Shown here: positions 43,162 to 52,199 of the stretch, one piece after another
How the letters are laid out: every line of letters starts with the position of its first letter
Position numbering within the stretch: the stretch's first letter is position 1
NCBI RefSeq assembly: GCF_006517275.1
Contig: NZ_CP041191.1
Location: 2,041,001-2,105,000 of the forward strand
DNA from: Labrenzia sp. PHM005
GTDB taxonomy: Bacteria; Pseudomonadota; Alphaproteobacteria; Rhizobiales; Stappiaceae
Length of the DNA: 64,000 bases
Direction of reading: 5' to 3'
Position numbers and translations under genes: made by a program
The notes under the pieces: generated by a model
Databases searched by the model: none
Seen by the model: the letters and a program-made list of their open reading frames with translations, nothing else
Told to the model about the DNA's origin: nothing

Positions 43162-44412
43162 TCAGAAGCGGTTGGGTGAATAAGCAGAAAGGTCGATCGG
43201 CGGCGGTGCGCCTTTCGCGATGGTCGCAACAATTTCAGCAGTGCCTGCCGCCTGTGTGAGACCCAGATGGCCATGGCCGAACGCATAAATGATACGAGGA
43301 TCCTTGGAAGAGTGGCCGATGACCGGCAGGCTGTCCGGAAGAGACGGACGGAAGCCCATCCATTGTCTGCCGGTGTTTGCTTCTATGCCGGGCAAGAAGG
43401 ATTTGGCTTTATCAAAAAGGATTTGTGATCGTTTGTAGTTCGGCGGCAGCTTGAGCCCGCCCAGTTCAACCGCGCCGCCCACCCGGATGCCATTGTTAAT
43501 GCGGGTCACAACAAAGCCATGACCGGGAAAGGTCAGATGTGTTCGAAGATCGAAAGATTCATCCGAAATAGTCGAATTGTAGCCCCGCTCGGTTTCTAGC
43601 GGGATTTTGTCGCCAATTGACTGCGCAAGGTGATGCGACCAGGCGCCGGCGCAGATGATGACCTGCTGTGCAGAATGCTGTCTTTCTGGTGTATTGAGTT
43701 GGATGGCATTTTCTTTTGGTTGGAGCGAAGTGATCGTAGCCGTGGACATCACGCCGCCTCTGGATTTGAAAAGGTCCGTCAGATGCGCAAGCCATGCAGC
43801 GGGATCACAAGTGTTGATCCATTCCGGGGTGTAGCCCGCATAGGCGAACCGGCCATTGATACCCGGCTGGATTTTTGCAATTTCGGCAGCACTTTTCAGG
43901 AGATTGAAATCCACGCCATGCTCCCGGCGGAGATCCCAGCCTGGAAGGCTGGTACGGAATTCCCGTTCGCTTTCATAGAGCTGTAGCTGCCCATCCCGCT
44001 GGATCAGGTGTTCGGCTGACGTATCCTTAATCTGCTGCTCAAGTGCCGCTTGCGACAGTTTCATCAGGCTTGCTTGAGCGGCGAGGCTCTTATGGTAACG
44101 GTCCGGAAGACTTGCCCGCCAAAACCGCAGCAGCCACGGCAGGATCTGGAGCGCGTAGGCCGGCGGGATCGACAGAGGACCGAGCGGATCAAGCAACCAC
44201 TTCGGTGCCTTAAGCATAATACCGGGCGCAGCCAGCGGCATGATGTCGGCAAACGCAAAGGCACCCGCGTTCATTTCAGATGCCCGGGGGGGGGCGTCTT
44301 GCCGGTCGAGGATCGTCACCTTCCGCCCTTCTGCCTGGAGGGCAAGAGCCGTGCAGGTTCCAACGATCCCGGAGCCGATCACAATCACGTCTTTGATATT
44401 TGGATCCGTCAT
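43162..44412 (-). CDS. FAD-dependent D-amino-acid oxidoreductase (probable D-hydroxyproline dehydrogenase)
   Basis: A 416-residue DadA-type flavoprotein. The FAD-binding [17 protein letters not shown] motif is at residues 13-29, and the C-terminal part has [14 protein letters not shown] followed by [17 protein letters not shown]. In hydroxyproline catabolism this enzyme oxidises cis-4-hydroxy-D-proline, made by the epimerase, to delta1-pyrroline-4-hydroxy-2-carboxylate. Adjacent epimerase and deaminase genes support that substrate. Confidence 0.83.
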   Translation of the reverse strand: MTDPNIKDVIVIGSGIVGTCTALALQAEGRKVTILDRQDAPPRASEMNAGAFAFADIMPLAAPGIMLKAPKWLLDPLGPLSIPPAYALQILPWLLRFWRASLPDRYHKSLAAQASLMKLSQAALEQQIKDTSAEHLIQRDGQLQLYESEREFRTSLPGWDLRREHGVDFNLLKSAAEIAKIQPGINGRFAYAGYTPEWINTCDPAAWLAHLTDLFKSRGGVMSTATITSLQPKENAIQLNTPERQHSAQQVIICAGAWSHHLAQSIGDKIPLETERGYNSTISDESFDLRTHLTFPGHGFVVTRINNGIRVGGAVELGGLKLPPNYKRSQILFDKAKSFLPGIEANTGRQWMGFRPSLPDSLPVIGHSSKDPRIIYAFGHGHLGLTQAAGTAEIVATIAKGAPPPIDLSAYSPNRF

Positions 44413-44470
44413 GGAAAATCAGCCGCACTTTCCCGCCAGAACAGAGTGCCTGGCGGGAACCGAATAGAAG

Positions 44471-45901
44471 TTAGGGGAGAGTGTAGGCGGTTTTTACCGT
44501 CGTATAGAATTCCGCCGCGTAGCGTCCTTGCTCGCGGGAACCGAAGCTGGAGCCCTTCGTGCCGCCAAATGGAACGTGATAGTCGACACCTGCTGTCGGC
44601 AAGTTGACCATCACCATTCCTGCCTGTGAGTTCCGTTTGAAGTGATGGGCGTGTTTCAGCGATGTCGTGCAGATACCAGCGCTCAGACCAAACTCCGTGT
44701 CATTGGCAACGGCAAGGGCTTCATCGTAATCCTTTACCCGAACCACAGACGCGACCGGACCGAAGACTTCTTCGCGGTTGATGCGCATGTCGTTGCTGGT
44801 TTCGGTCACCAGCGCGGGCGCCATGAAGAACCCTTTTGTCGCCAGATCCAGGCGCTGTCCGCCCAGAACCTTGCCACCTTCACTGCTAGCAATGTCGACA
44901 TAGGAGAGATTTTGTTCCAGCTGCCGATTATCGACAACAGGGCCCATCTGGATACCGGCTTCCAACGCGTGCCCGACTTTCAGCGCGACCATCCGGTCGT
45001 AGAGCGTTGCGACGAACTGATCATGGATTTTCTCTGTTACGATCAAGCGGGAGCTGGCGGTACAGCGTTGACCCGTTGAGAAGAACGCACCGTTGAGACA
45101 GGTCTCCACCGCAACGTCGAGATCGGCATCATCTAGGATCACCATCGGGTTTTTGCCGCCCATCTCCAGCTGAACTTTTTTTAGTTTTGCGCCACAGGCT
45201 GCTGCAATACCGCGGCCGGTCGGAACCGACCCTGTGAAGGAGATGGCATTGACCTTTTCATTGTCGATCATGCGCGGACCGAGTTCGGAACCACGTCCGA
45301 ACACAAGATTGACCACACCGTCTGGAAGGCCAGCCCGGGACACAATTTCGACAAGCGCATGCGCGCTGGCAGGAACCAATTCGGCGGGCTTCAGGACAAC
45401 TGCATTGCCGAAGCAAATTGCCGGAGCCAGTTTCCAAGCCGGAATGGCAATCGGGAAGTTCCACGGCGTAATCAGACCGACAACTCCGACCGGTGACCGG
45501 GTGACATCCACCTCTATGCCAGGACGGACAGACGCAAGATGATCTCCCGACTGGCGTAGTGCTTCGCCGGCAAAGAATTTGAAGATCTGTCCTGCGCGGG
45601 CAGCTTCTCCGATCCCTTCTGGCAGGGTTTTGCCTTCTTCTCTGGAAAGCAATCTTCCCAGTTCTTCCTCGCGCGCCAGGATCTCCGTGCCGATGAAGTC
45701 CAGAACATCAAATCGTTGTTGCGGCGTCGAAGTTGCCCAGCCTGGAGCTGCTTCGTGCGCTGCATCAATGGCCTTATCAAGATCGGAAACGGTACCCTTG
45801 GCGGCAAAACCGATTGTATCTGTTGTGTCGGAGGGATTGATGTTCGGGATGCTTTCAGCGGTTGCGGCCCACGCTCCGCCGATGAAATTTTTATAGTCCA
45901 T
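44471..45901 (-). CDS. aldehyde dehydrogenase (probable alpha-ketoglutarate semialdehyde dehydrogenase)
   Basis: A 476-residue NAD(P)-dependent aldehyde dehydrogenase. The catalytic Cys is in FFSTGQRCTASSR and the general-base Glu in VQLEMGGKNPMV; TPWNFPIAIPAWKLAPA is the cofactor-loop motif. In this operon it is expected to oxidise alpha-ketoglutarate semialdehyde to alpha-ketoglutarate, the last step of hydroxyproline breakdown. Gene order supports the assignment. Confidence 0.88.
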   Translation of the reverse strand: MDYKNFIGGAWAATAESIPNINPSDTTDTIGFAAKGTVSDLDKAIDAAHEAAPGWATSTPQQRFDVLDFIGTEILAREEELGRLLSREEGKTLPEGIGEAARAGQIFKFFAGEALRQSGDHLASVRPGIEVDVTRSPVGVVGLITPWNFPIAIPAWKLAPAICFGNAVVLKPAELVPASAHALVEIVSRAGLPDGVVNLVFGRGSELGPRMIDNEKVNAISFTGSVPTGRGIAAACGAKLKKVQLEMGGKNPMVILDDADLDVAVETCLNGAFFSTGQRCTASSRLIVTEKIHDQFVATLYDRMVALKVGHALEAGIQMGPVVDNRQLEQNLSYVDIASSEGGKVLGGQRLDLATKGFFMAPALVTETSNDMRINREEVFGPVASVVRVKDYDEALAVANDTEFGLSAGICTTSLKHAHHFKRNSQAGMVMVNLPTAGVDYHVPFGGTKGSSFGSREQGRYAAEFYTTVKTAYTLP

Positions 45902-45915
45902 GATGTGGTCCAGTT

Positions 45916-46848
45916 TTAAGGCCGGATGCCCAGACGATAGGGGTCGGCCAGATTGAAAATCAGATTTGCGTCAGACGTGACAAAGGCTTGTCCGGTGATG
46001 GTCGGGAGAACCCCCTTGCCTGTTCCGGGCTGGTATGAGGCCCGGTAAGTACTGCCGATGACGCTTTCCTGTATCCAGGTTTCTCCCGGCGCTAGAACGC
46101 CGTCTTCAGCGAGGCAGGCGAGTTTGGCTGAACACCCGGTCCCGCAAGGTGACCGGTCGTAAGCGCCGCCAGGGCAAAGAACGAAGTTCCGGCTGTTTGA
46201 AGATGGATCGACAGGCGGCCCAAAGAGTTCGATATGGTCAATCCAGGCCCCATCTGTTCCGGTGATATCTGCGTCTTCAAGAGCTGTGCGGATGTCCTTT
46301 GTATAGGCGGTCAAATCCGTGACATTCGCCAAAGTCAGGTCGATCGGGCTTTCTTTAACCAGGAAAAACCAATTGCCGCCGTAAGCAACATCTCCAGTTA
46401 CTTTCCCGCGCCCCGGAACATCAACAGACACGTCTTTTTGTAGGCGATAGCTTTCCACATTCGAAACAGCGACTGTGTTGGCATCAAGCAGGTCGACTTC
46501 GACAATGCCAACTGGGGTTTCTATGCGGTGTTGTCCGTGCGGCAATCTTCCAAGATGGGCGAGCGTAACCGCCAAACCTATCGTCGCGTGGCCGCACATC
46601 CCGAGATTTTGCAGGTTGTTGAAGTAGATCACCGCTGCTGTGCAGTCTGGTTGGGACGGCGGTAAGAGCAATGCCCCAACAATTGCATCGTGCCCCCGTG
46701 GTTCCAGGACCACGGATGAGCAGAAATCAAGATGCTCTGCTTCCAGGCGCGCCGCTCGTTCGGCAAGGGAGCCGGATCCAAGATCCGGTCCACCATCGAC
46801 GACCAGCCGGGTCGGTTCTCCTGCTGTGTGGCTGTCGATTACGCGCAT
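45916..46848 (-). CDS. 4-hydroxyproline 2-epimerase
   Basis: A 310-residue proline racemase-family enzyme with both catalytic cysteines: Cys85 (GMCGHATIG) and Cys235 (YDRSPCGTGC). It interconverts trans-4-hydroxy-L-proline and cis-4-hydroxy-D-proline, the entry step. The start at 46848 (MRVIDSHTAGEPTR) is chosen because this N terminus matches the family; the longer reading is rejected. It overlaps the end of the deaminase gene by 10 bp. Confidence 0.88.
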   Translation of the reverse strand: MRVIDSHTAGEPTRLVVDGGPDLGSGSLAERAARLEAEHLDFCSSVVLEPRGHDAIVGALLLPPSQPDCTAAVIYFNNLQNLGMCGHATIGLAVTLAHLGRLPHGQHRIETPVGIVEVDLLDANTVAVSNVESYRLQKDVSVDVPGRGKVTGDVAYGGNWFFLVKESPIDLTLANVTDLTAYTKDIRTALEDADITGTDGAWIDHIELFGPPVDPSSNSRNFVLCPGGAYDRSPCGTGCSAKLACLAEDGVLAPGETWIQESVIGSTYRASYQPGTGKGVLPTITGQAFVTSDANLIFNLADPYRLGIRP

Positions 46849-47798
46849 TCGGCCAAAACTCCGCCTTGCCCGCACCAGTCAGCATACCAGGTTTTGAAGA
46901 GGTCATATTGCGCTTCGATGTAGCCGCGCTGGGCGTCTGTCAGGGCGTCTGTCTCATTGAAGTGAAGGCGGTATTCGTCTTCGCCGTTCAGAACCATCAG
47001 GTGTTTGTAGTAGAGCACAAGATCCGGTCCCTCATCGAAGCTGGATAGCACGCCGAGCGCCTCTTCCAGTTCCTTTGCCCGGTTCCGAGCTTCCGCGTTT
47101 CCTTCTGCGGCTTTTTTACAAAGTGCCACAAGGTGCAGAACCGCATCCGGCAGGGCATTGCCGATGCCCGTGATGGCGCCGGTTGCACCGCAATTGACAA
47201 AGCCATGGTAGACTGCGGTGTCGACCCCGACCATCAAAGTAACATCAGCATCCTGAGACGTGATGTTTTCGGCTGCATAGCGTAGGTCATCGTGGCCGCC
47301 GAATTCCTTGAAGCCAATCAGGTTTGGAAACTGCTTTCGCAGGTCGAAGAAGAGATCTGCTCGGGTTGCAAAGCCATAATAGGGGCTGTTGTAGATGACA
47401 GCCGGAAGGCTCGGCGCTGCAGCCAGAATGGCACTGAAGTGATTGCGCTGGGCTATCGCTGAAACACCGCGGGATAAAACTCTCGGGATCACCATCAAAC
47501 CATGAGCACCCACCTTTGCGGCATGAGCTGCATGCGCAACAGCCGACTTGGTGTTGACTGCGCCCGTCCCGACAATTGTCGGGACGCCAGCTTTGACCAG
47601 GCGCTCGACGCCTTCCATGCGCTCTTCATCGGTCAAGAGCGGCCAATCGCCCATGGAGCCGCAATAAACAACAGCTGACATGCCTTTGGAAATCAGGTCC
47701 TGTCCCTTTTTCACCAGCGCATCGAAGTCCGGCGTCCGGTCTGCTTTACACGGGGTCATCAGGGCCGGAATGGTGCCGGAAAAAATGTTTGAGGACAT
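46839..47798 (-). CDS. DapA-family lyase (probable delta1-pyrroline-4-hydroxy-2-carboxylate deaminase)
   Basis: A 319-residue TIM-barrel protein of the DHDPS/NAL family. Schiff-base Lys164 (IGFKEFGG) and Tyr136 (AVIYNSPYY) are present. In hydroxyproline operons this family member converts Pyr4H2C to alpha-ketoglutarate semialdehyde and ammonia. It is flanked by the epimerase and the importer genes. AAGGAGAAGG precedes the ATG. Confidence 0.85.
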   Translation of the reverse strand: MSSNIFSGTIPALMTPCKADRTPDFDALVKKGQDLISKGMSAVVYCGSMGDWPLLTDEERMEGVERLVKAGVPTIVGTGAVNTKSAVAHAAHAAKVGAHGLMVIPRVLSRGVSAIAQRNHFSAILAAAPSLPAVIYNSPYYGFATRADLFFDLRKQFPNLIGFKEFGGHDDLRYAAENITSQDADVTLMVGVDTAVYHGFVNCGATGAITGIGNALPDAVLHLVALCKKAAEGNAEARNRAKELEEALGVLSSFDEGPDLVLYYKHLMVLNGEDEYRLHFNETDALTDAQRGYIEAQYDLFKTWYADWCGQGGVLAECA

Positions 47799-47881
47799 TG
47801 CCTTCTCCTTTTGAGACGAGCCGAACGGTCGCTGGAAAACCGAGCGTAAACCGTTGGCTTCGAAATTTAAATCAGCGCTGT

Positions 47882-48604
47882 TCAGCGCACATTGGACAGG
47901 AATTTTCGGGTGTGTTCGGATTGTGCGTCCCCAAACACTTGTTCAGGCGGGCCAATCTCTTCCATAACACCGTGGTGGAAGTAGGCGACGCGGTCGGAGA
48001 CATCGCGCGCAAACCCCATTTCATGGGTGACACAAATCATCGTCATGCCCTCTTCGGCCAGAAGCCGCATGGTGTCGAGCACCTCGCCAACCAGTTCGGG
48101 ATCGAGCGCCGATGTTGCTTCGTCAAACAGCATATAGGCCGGTTCCATGGCGAGCGCCCTTGCGATTGCGAGCCGCTGCTGCTGGCCGCCGGACAGAGCA
48201 CTTGGATAGACATTCAGTTTGTCTTCCAGGCCGACATGCTTGAGTTGTTGTTCGGCGATCGCATTGGCTTCCGCACGAGATTTGCCTTTCACGATCTTTG
48301 GCGCCAGGGCCACATTCTCCAAGGCTGTCAAATGCGGGAAGCTGTTCCACTGTTGGAATACCATGCCGAGTTTCTGGCGCAGTTTGTTGATGTCTGTGCT
48401 CTTGTCATGAACGTTGGTGCCGTCCACGAGAACCGAGCCTTTTTGGATCGGCTCCAGTCCATTGATGCAATAGAGCAGAGTTGATTTGCCGGAGCCGGAC
48501 GCGCCGATGACGGAGAGTACTTCGCCCTTGTCGACATCCAAGTCGATGCCTTTGAGGACTTGAAGCGCACCGAAGTATTTTTCTAGACCGCGTATCTCGA
48601 TCAT
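47882..48604 (-). CDS. polar amino acid ABC transporter ATP-binding protein
   Basis: A 240-residue PAAT-family ATPase (GlnQ/HisP type): Walker A GASGSGKSTLLYCI, Q-loop VFQQWNSFPHLTALENV, signature LSGGQQQRLAIARAL, Walker B YMLFDEATSALDPE. Its ATG overlaps the permease stop (ATGA). It probably imports hydroxyproline or a related amino acid, given the downstream catabolic genes. Confidence 0.92.
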   Translation of the reverse strand: MIEIRGLEKYFGALQVLKGIDLDVDKGEVLSVIGASGSGKSTLLYCINGLEPIQKGSVLVDGTNVHDKSTDINKLRQKLGMVFQQWNSFPHLTALENVALAPKIVKGKSRAEANAIAEQQLKHVGLEDKLNVYPSALSGGQQQRLAIARALAMEPAYMLFDEATSALDPELVGEVLDTMRLLAEEGMTMICVTHEMGFARDVSDRVAYFHHGVMEEIGPPEQVFGDAQSEHTRKFLSNVR

Positions 48605-49269
48605 TGGGCCCACCTTTTTTCTAGTTGTGCGGCATAGCGCGAGATCGGAAAGGACAGCGCGAAATAGAACGCACCGGCAATTGCTAGGATCAGGAAGGGT
48701 TCCTGGGTCCGGGTAATCAGGATCTGGCTGGCTTTCAGAAGTTCGACATATCCAAGGACAGAGACCAGGGCGCTGTCCTTCATGACGCCGAGCGCAACAC
48801 CGACCCAGGATGGAAAGACCGCACGGCCACCGATCGGCAGAACAACATGGCGCATGTCCTGCCAATAGCTCAGGCCAAGCGAGCGGGCGGCGCGGCGCAT
48901 CGGTTTGCCAACAGCCTCAATGCCGCCGCGGGCAACATTGGCGACCAAAGACGCCGTATAGATCGTCAGAACCACCACTCCGGAGCCAAACGGACCAAAA
49001 TCCAGGCCGATAATCGGCGCGAAGTTGTAGAAAAGGACCAGCTGGATGATCAGCGGGATCGACCGGAAGATATCCAGAACCGGCGCCAGCGCCATGGCTC
49101 CCAGAAGTTTGCCTTCGTAGAGCAGCCAGCCAAAGAAGATTCCGAGGACCGTTCCAAGGGAAATTGATACGGCCGAGATCCAGAGTGTACGGAGCGCTGC
49201 CTCGCCCAGAAACCACAGGTCATTGATGGTAAAGCCACTGAAGAAGCTTATCGTCTCTTGCACGGTCAT
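48601..49269 (-). CDS. polar amino acid ABC transporter permease
   Basis: A 222-residue HisM-like permease with about five helices and the EAA motif EAVGKPMRRAARSLGLSYWQDMRHVVLP. The ATG at 49269 has GAGGAG almost touching it; a GTG two codons downstream (49263) has better spacing and may be the true start. It overlaps the end of the other permease gene. Confidence 0.88.
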   Translation of the reverse strand: MTVQETISFFSGFTINDLWFLGEAALRTLWISAVSISLGTVLGIFFGWLLYEGKLLGAMALAPVLDIFRSIPLIIQLVLFYNFAPIIGLDFGPFGSGVVVLTIYTASLVANVARGGIEAVGKPMRRAARSLGLSYWQDMRHVVLPIGGRAVFPSWVGVALGVMKDSALVSVLGYVELLKASQILITRTQEPFLILAIAGAFYFALSFPISRYAAQLEKRWAQ

Positions 49270-49273
49270 CTCC

Positions 49274-49936
49274 TCAGTAGCGGAACAGGCGCAGAGCAAG
49301 CAGGCGCGAGGCCGCAAGGATGACCTTGACGATCACGTAGTAGATGATCGCGGTCACGGCGAAGTATTCGAAGATGCGGAAGGTCCGGCTGGCGAAAAAT
49401 TGTGTTTCACCGCTGAGTTCCCGGAATCCTACGAGCATGCCTAATGATGACATGAGCACAGCCCAGACCAGCTGGTTGGTCAGCGGGTGATAAACTACGC
49501 GAAACACCTGAGGAATGATGATCCGTGTGTAGGCTTGCCAGGACGACATGCCAAGGCTGCGGGCGGCGCGCAATTGGGTGTTTGGAATTGATTGGAAACC
49601 ACCGCGGAAGTTTTCCGCCAGATATCCTGCGCAGTTGAAGCTAAGGCCCGCGAGGACGATGGTGAAGGGACTGAGGTGCAGTCCGAAGGCGCCCAGACCA
49701 AATCCGAAAAAGAACAGCTGAAATAGAGCCGGGGTGTTCCGTGCCAACTCGACCCAAGCGGTCGCGAACCAATAGGCCGGTCCACTCCAGTTCAGGCGGA
49801 TGAGGGCGAGCCCCAGGCCAATGATGATGCCGATGACCATTGAAAGCGTTGCGACCTGCAAGGTCAGCAAACCTGCTTCCAAAAGGTCCGGCAAGCTTTT
49901 CATCACCGGGCGCCAATGGAAATTGTAGTCAAACAT
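49274..49936 (-). CDS. polar amino acid ABC transporter permease
   Basis: A 220-residue HisM/HisQ-like permease with about five helices, starting ARNTPALFQLFFFGFGLG after the second helix. The EAA loop reads FQSIPNTQLRAARSLGMSSWQAYTRIIIPQ. It is the first permease after the binding-protein gene in the importer set and pairs with the second permease. Confidence 0.88.
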   Translation of the reverse strand: MFDYNFHWRPVMKSLPDLLEAGLLTLQVATLSMVIGIIIGLGLALIRLNWSGPAYWFATAWVELARNTPALFQLFFFGFGLGAFGLHLSPFTIVLAGLSFNCAGYLAENFRGGFQSIPNTQLRAARSLGMSSWQAYTRIIIPQVFRVVYHPLTNQLVWAVLMSSLGMLVGFRELSGETQFFASRTFRIFEYFAVTAIIYYVIVKVILAASRLLALRLFRY

Positions 49937-50086
49937 TCTCAGGATGCTCCACCAGATCTGCCAGTCTGTGAACTGGGTGTCTGCGGAAAGAGGAAGTGGG
50001 AAATCAGCATTGAGCCGTTTTCAAAGACCTCTTGAACAAAGGGACGCAGGGCATGCCTTTGGTGGGGTGGCATGCCCTGCATATCG

Positions 50087-50887
50087 TCAGTACATGACGC
50101 CCGGGATGCGGAGTTCCGGAGCTTCGCCTCCGACGTACTTGCCCCAAAGCTCATCGTAACGGCCGGAGCGGACCTGATGGGTGACAAACAGGTTGAGGAA
50201 GTTCAGCCAGGTCACATCTTCACGTTTTCCGACAACGGAAGTGTAATCTGTTGTCCAGGGCATGCGTGGGCCGGCCAGAACAGTGTCATACTGGTCCGTG
50301 ATGGGCTTGACCGCTGTGTTGGTTGTGATGCCGATATCGGCTTTGCCTTGGGCGACTGCCAGAAACACTTCGTTTTCCGACTGATACCCCTGATAAAGGT
50401 GTTCTTCGCCCCATTCTTTGGCGATTTTGAGCCATTCCTGCTCTGGGACGGTGCCGATCGCGCCAGCAACAGTTTTGCCGCGGATATCCTCGAACGACTC
50501 GATACCGCTTTCCGCGTTGACGACGCCCTGCGCGTAGTAGATTGCATAAGGAATGGTGAACCCAACAGTTCGGGCGCGGGCCAGACTGTCCGATGTGGCT
50601 CCAAAGACAACATCTGCACGACCGGTGACGATGACCGGGAGGCGCTCGGCCCACGTTACTGGGTAAATGGACGGTTCAACTTCCAGAGCGGCTGCGAGAT
50701 CATTGCAGTATTCGACGTCAAAGCCCGCAGGCTCGTTGTTGGCGTCCCGGTAACCGATCGGCGGAAAGTCGAGGACTACGCCACAGCGAAGTTCACCGCG
50801 ATCAACGACATCGTCCAGAGTGTCAGCCTTGGCTGGTAAAGTGGCAACGAGCGTAAGCGCTGCTGCGGCTGCGAATTTCCTAAACAT
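50087..50887 (-). CDS. polar amino acid ABC transporter substrate-binding protein
   Basis: A 266-residue family 3 periplasmic binding protein with a signal peptide (residues 1-21, ending AKA-DT). The mature start DDVVDRGELRCGVVLDFPPIGYRD and TGRADVVFGATSDSLARART are typical. Start 50887 has a purine-rich GAAGAGGGGAA upstream. It is the first gene of the hydroxyproline operon, transcribed away from the GntR regulator. Confidence 0.9.
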   Translation of the reverse strand: MFRKFAAAAALTLVATLPAKADTLDDVVDRGELRCGVVLDFPPIGYRDANNEPAGFDVEYCNDLAAALEVEPSIYPVTWAERLPVIVTGRADVVFGATSDSLARARTVGFTIPYAIYYAQGVVNAESGIESFEDIRGKTVAGAIGTVPEQEWLKIAKEWGEEHLYQGYQSENEVFLAVAQGKADIGITTNTAVKPITDQYDTVLAGPRMPWTTDYTSVVGKREDVTWLNFLNLFVTHQVRSGRYDELWGKYVGGEAPELRIPGVMY

Positions 50888-50951
50888 GATTTTCCCCTCT
50901 TCTTTTCGAAGATTTTTGGTCAGCGCGGAATTGATAATCCAAATCGGATCC

Positions 50952-50974
50952 AATATTCAATATAAAATATTCAA
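50952..50974. promoter_or_regulatory. direct repeat AATATTCAA x2 in the divergent spacer
   Basis: AATATTCAA at 50952-50960 and 50966-50974, 14-bp period, in the 152-bp spacer between the importer gene and the GntR gene. Candidate operator or promoter region for the hydroxyproline operon. Confidence 0.35.
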
Positions 50975-51039
50975 AAAATTTCCCGCTGTACCAAAACAGG
51001 GCGTTCGCCTAAAAAGATCCCGAACGGAGAGGCGTTGGT

Positions 51040-51699
51040 ATGAAACTGAAATCAATGGACATTTCTGCAACGGCATCGGCGTCATCGATTGTCTTCGATG
51101 CCTTGCGAACGGCCATTATCGAAGGTCAGCTGGAGGAGGGGGAACCCTTACGCCAGGATGAAATCGCGCGCCTTTTCAACACGAGCCGGATTCCGGTTCG
51201 GGAAGCTATTTCCCGTCTTGAAGAGCAAGGCCTGGTTAAAACGCAGCGCTACAAAGGGGCGGTTGTCGCTGGTCTGTCGCCGGAGGAAGTCGAAGAGATT
51301 TTTAACTTAAGGGCACTCGTGGAGCCGGAGATCATCAAGAATGCGGTTCCGAGGATGTCCATGGAGCTGCTCTCCCAGGCCCGGGAGAAATGCTCTGATT
51401 TTTCGGCCTCAAAGGATCCGATGGAGTGGGGCAACCTCAACCGTGATTTTCACGAAACGCTCTATAGTGCCAGCGACTTGAAGTATTTTCTTGAAATTGC
51501 TGGCAATGCGATTGACCGGGTGGAGAGGCAAATCCGGGCTCAATTGGTGATGAGCAATGGTATGGAGCGGGCCGGTCGCGAGCATTTTGGTATTCTTGAA
51601 GCTTGTGAGAAGGGGGAAGCGGAAAAGGCCGCCGACCTGACCCGGGCACACATTATGGGGGCAAAATCCTCACTGCTGCAGTTCCTGCCAAAAAAGTAG
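51040..51699 (+). CDS. GntR-family regulator, FadR/FCD subfamily (hydroxyproline-linked)
   Basis: A 219-residue regulator. The winged HTH covers about residues 15-80 (LRQDEIARLFNTSRIPVREAI), then a FCD-type effector domain (residues 85-210) with LNRDFHETLY and REHFGILEACEKGEAEKA. It is divergent from the hydroxyproline import/catabolic operon and likely controls it, possibly with a hydroxyproline intermediate as effector. Confidence 0.88.
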   Translation: MKLKSMDISATASASSIVFDALRTAIIEGQLEEGEPLRQDEIARLFNTSRIPVREAISRLEEQGLVKTQRYKGAVVAGLSPEEVEEIFNLRALVEPEIIKNAVPRMSMELLSQAREKCSDFSASKDPMEWGNLNRDFHETLYSASDLKYFLEIAGNAIDRVERQIRAQLVMSNGMERAGREHFGILEACEKGEAEKAADLTRAHIMGAKSSLLQFLPKK

Positions 51700-52034
51700 C
51701 TTGCTGCGGCAAGCTCACGTCACCATAAGGCGCCGCCCGAATGCGGCAACGGGCTTCAATTGCCAATGCGCAAACGTTTCGAAGCGAGCATGTTTTGCTT
51801 GCTCCAAAGGGTGATATATCGGTTAGGTGAGTGCTGGTGAGAAATTGTGGCCGATATAATGTATGCACAACAGTTCCCGGCAAAAATAGGCTCTCCGGCA
51901 AATTCTGCCTGATCGAGTATTTTTCTAAGTAATCTCATTTTATCCGGACTTTTTGGCGGTGTTAACACTTGATTAACTATAAAATTCGCGCATCTTTTAA
52001 GTATAATTCATAGAAATATTACTAGTAGGCACAT

Positions 52035-52076
52035 TTTTCCCACTTAAAGGCAAAATTTTCCCAAATTAAAGCAAAA
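52035..52076. repeat. tandem 21-bp direct repeat upstream of the sigma gene
   Basis: Two abutting 21-bp units, 52035-52055 and 52056-52076, identical at 17 of 21 positions. Both begin TTTTCCCA and end with GCAAAA. 21 bp is two helical turns, which fits paired binding of a regulator on one face about 40-80 bp ahead of the candidate promoter element. Confidence 0.6.
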
Positions 52077-52113
52077 AATTCCTAGTAAAAAATCTAAAAA
52101 AATTAATAAATCT

Positions 52114-52140
52114 CCGCCTGATCTGGAGTATTGGTACGTT
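52114..52140 (+). promoter_or_regulatory. candidate ECF-type promoter of the sigma gene
   Basis: CCGCCTGA (52114-52121), then 15 bases, then CGTT (52137-52140), ending 59 bp before the sigma ATG. The same two-part element precedes flagellin and flgD. The AT-rich flank lies just upstream. Confidence 0.45.
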
Positions 52141-52199
52141 ATAGACTTGTACAACCAAGTTTGGGGCCAGGCAAAGGACCTGTGGGCGGGTGAGCAAAT

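Larger units (their letters stand above)
51700..52199. promoter_or_regulatory. 500-bp AT-rich leader upstream of the ECF sigma gene
   Basis: No convincing gene. From about 51950 to 52110 the sequence is very AT-rich and holds tandem repeats and the candidate sigma-gene promoter. The first 200 bp after the GntR stop show no clear intrinsic terminator. Confidence 0.5.

Noticed and set aside
51653..51901. 82-residue minus-strand open frame after the hydroxyproline GntR gene
   Set aside because: Partly antisense to the GntR gene end and without start signals or similarity.
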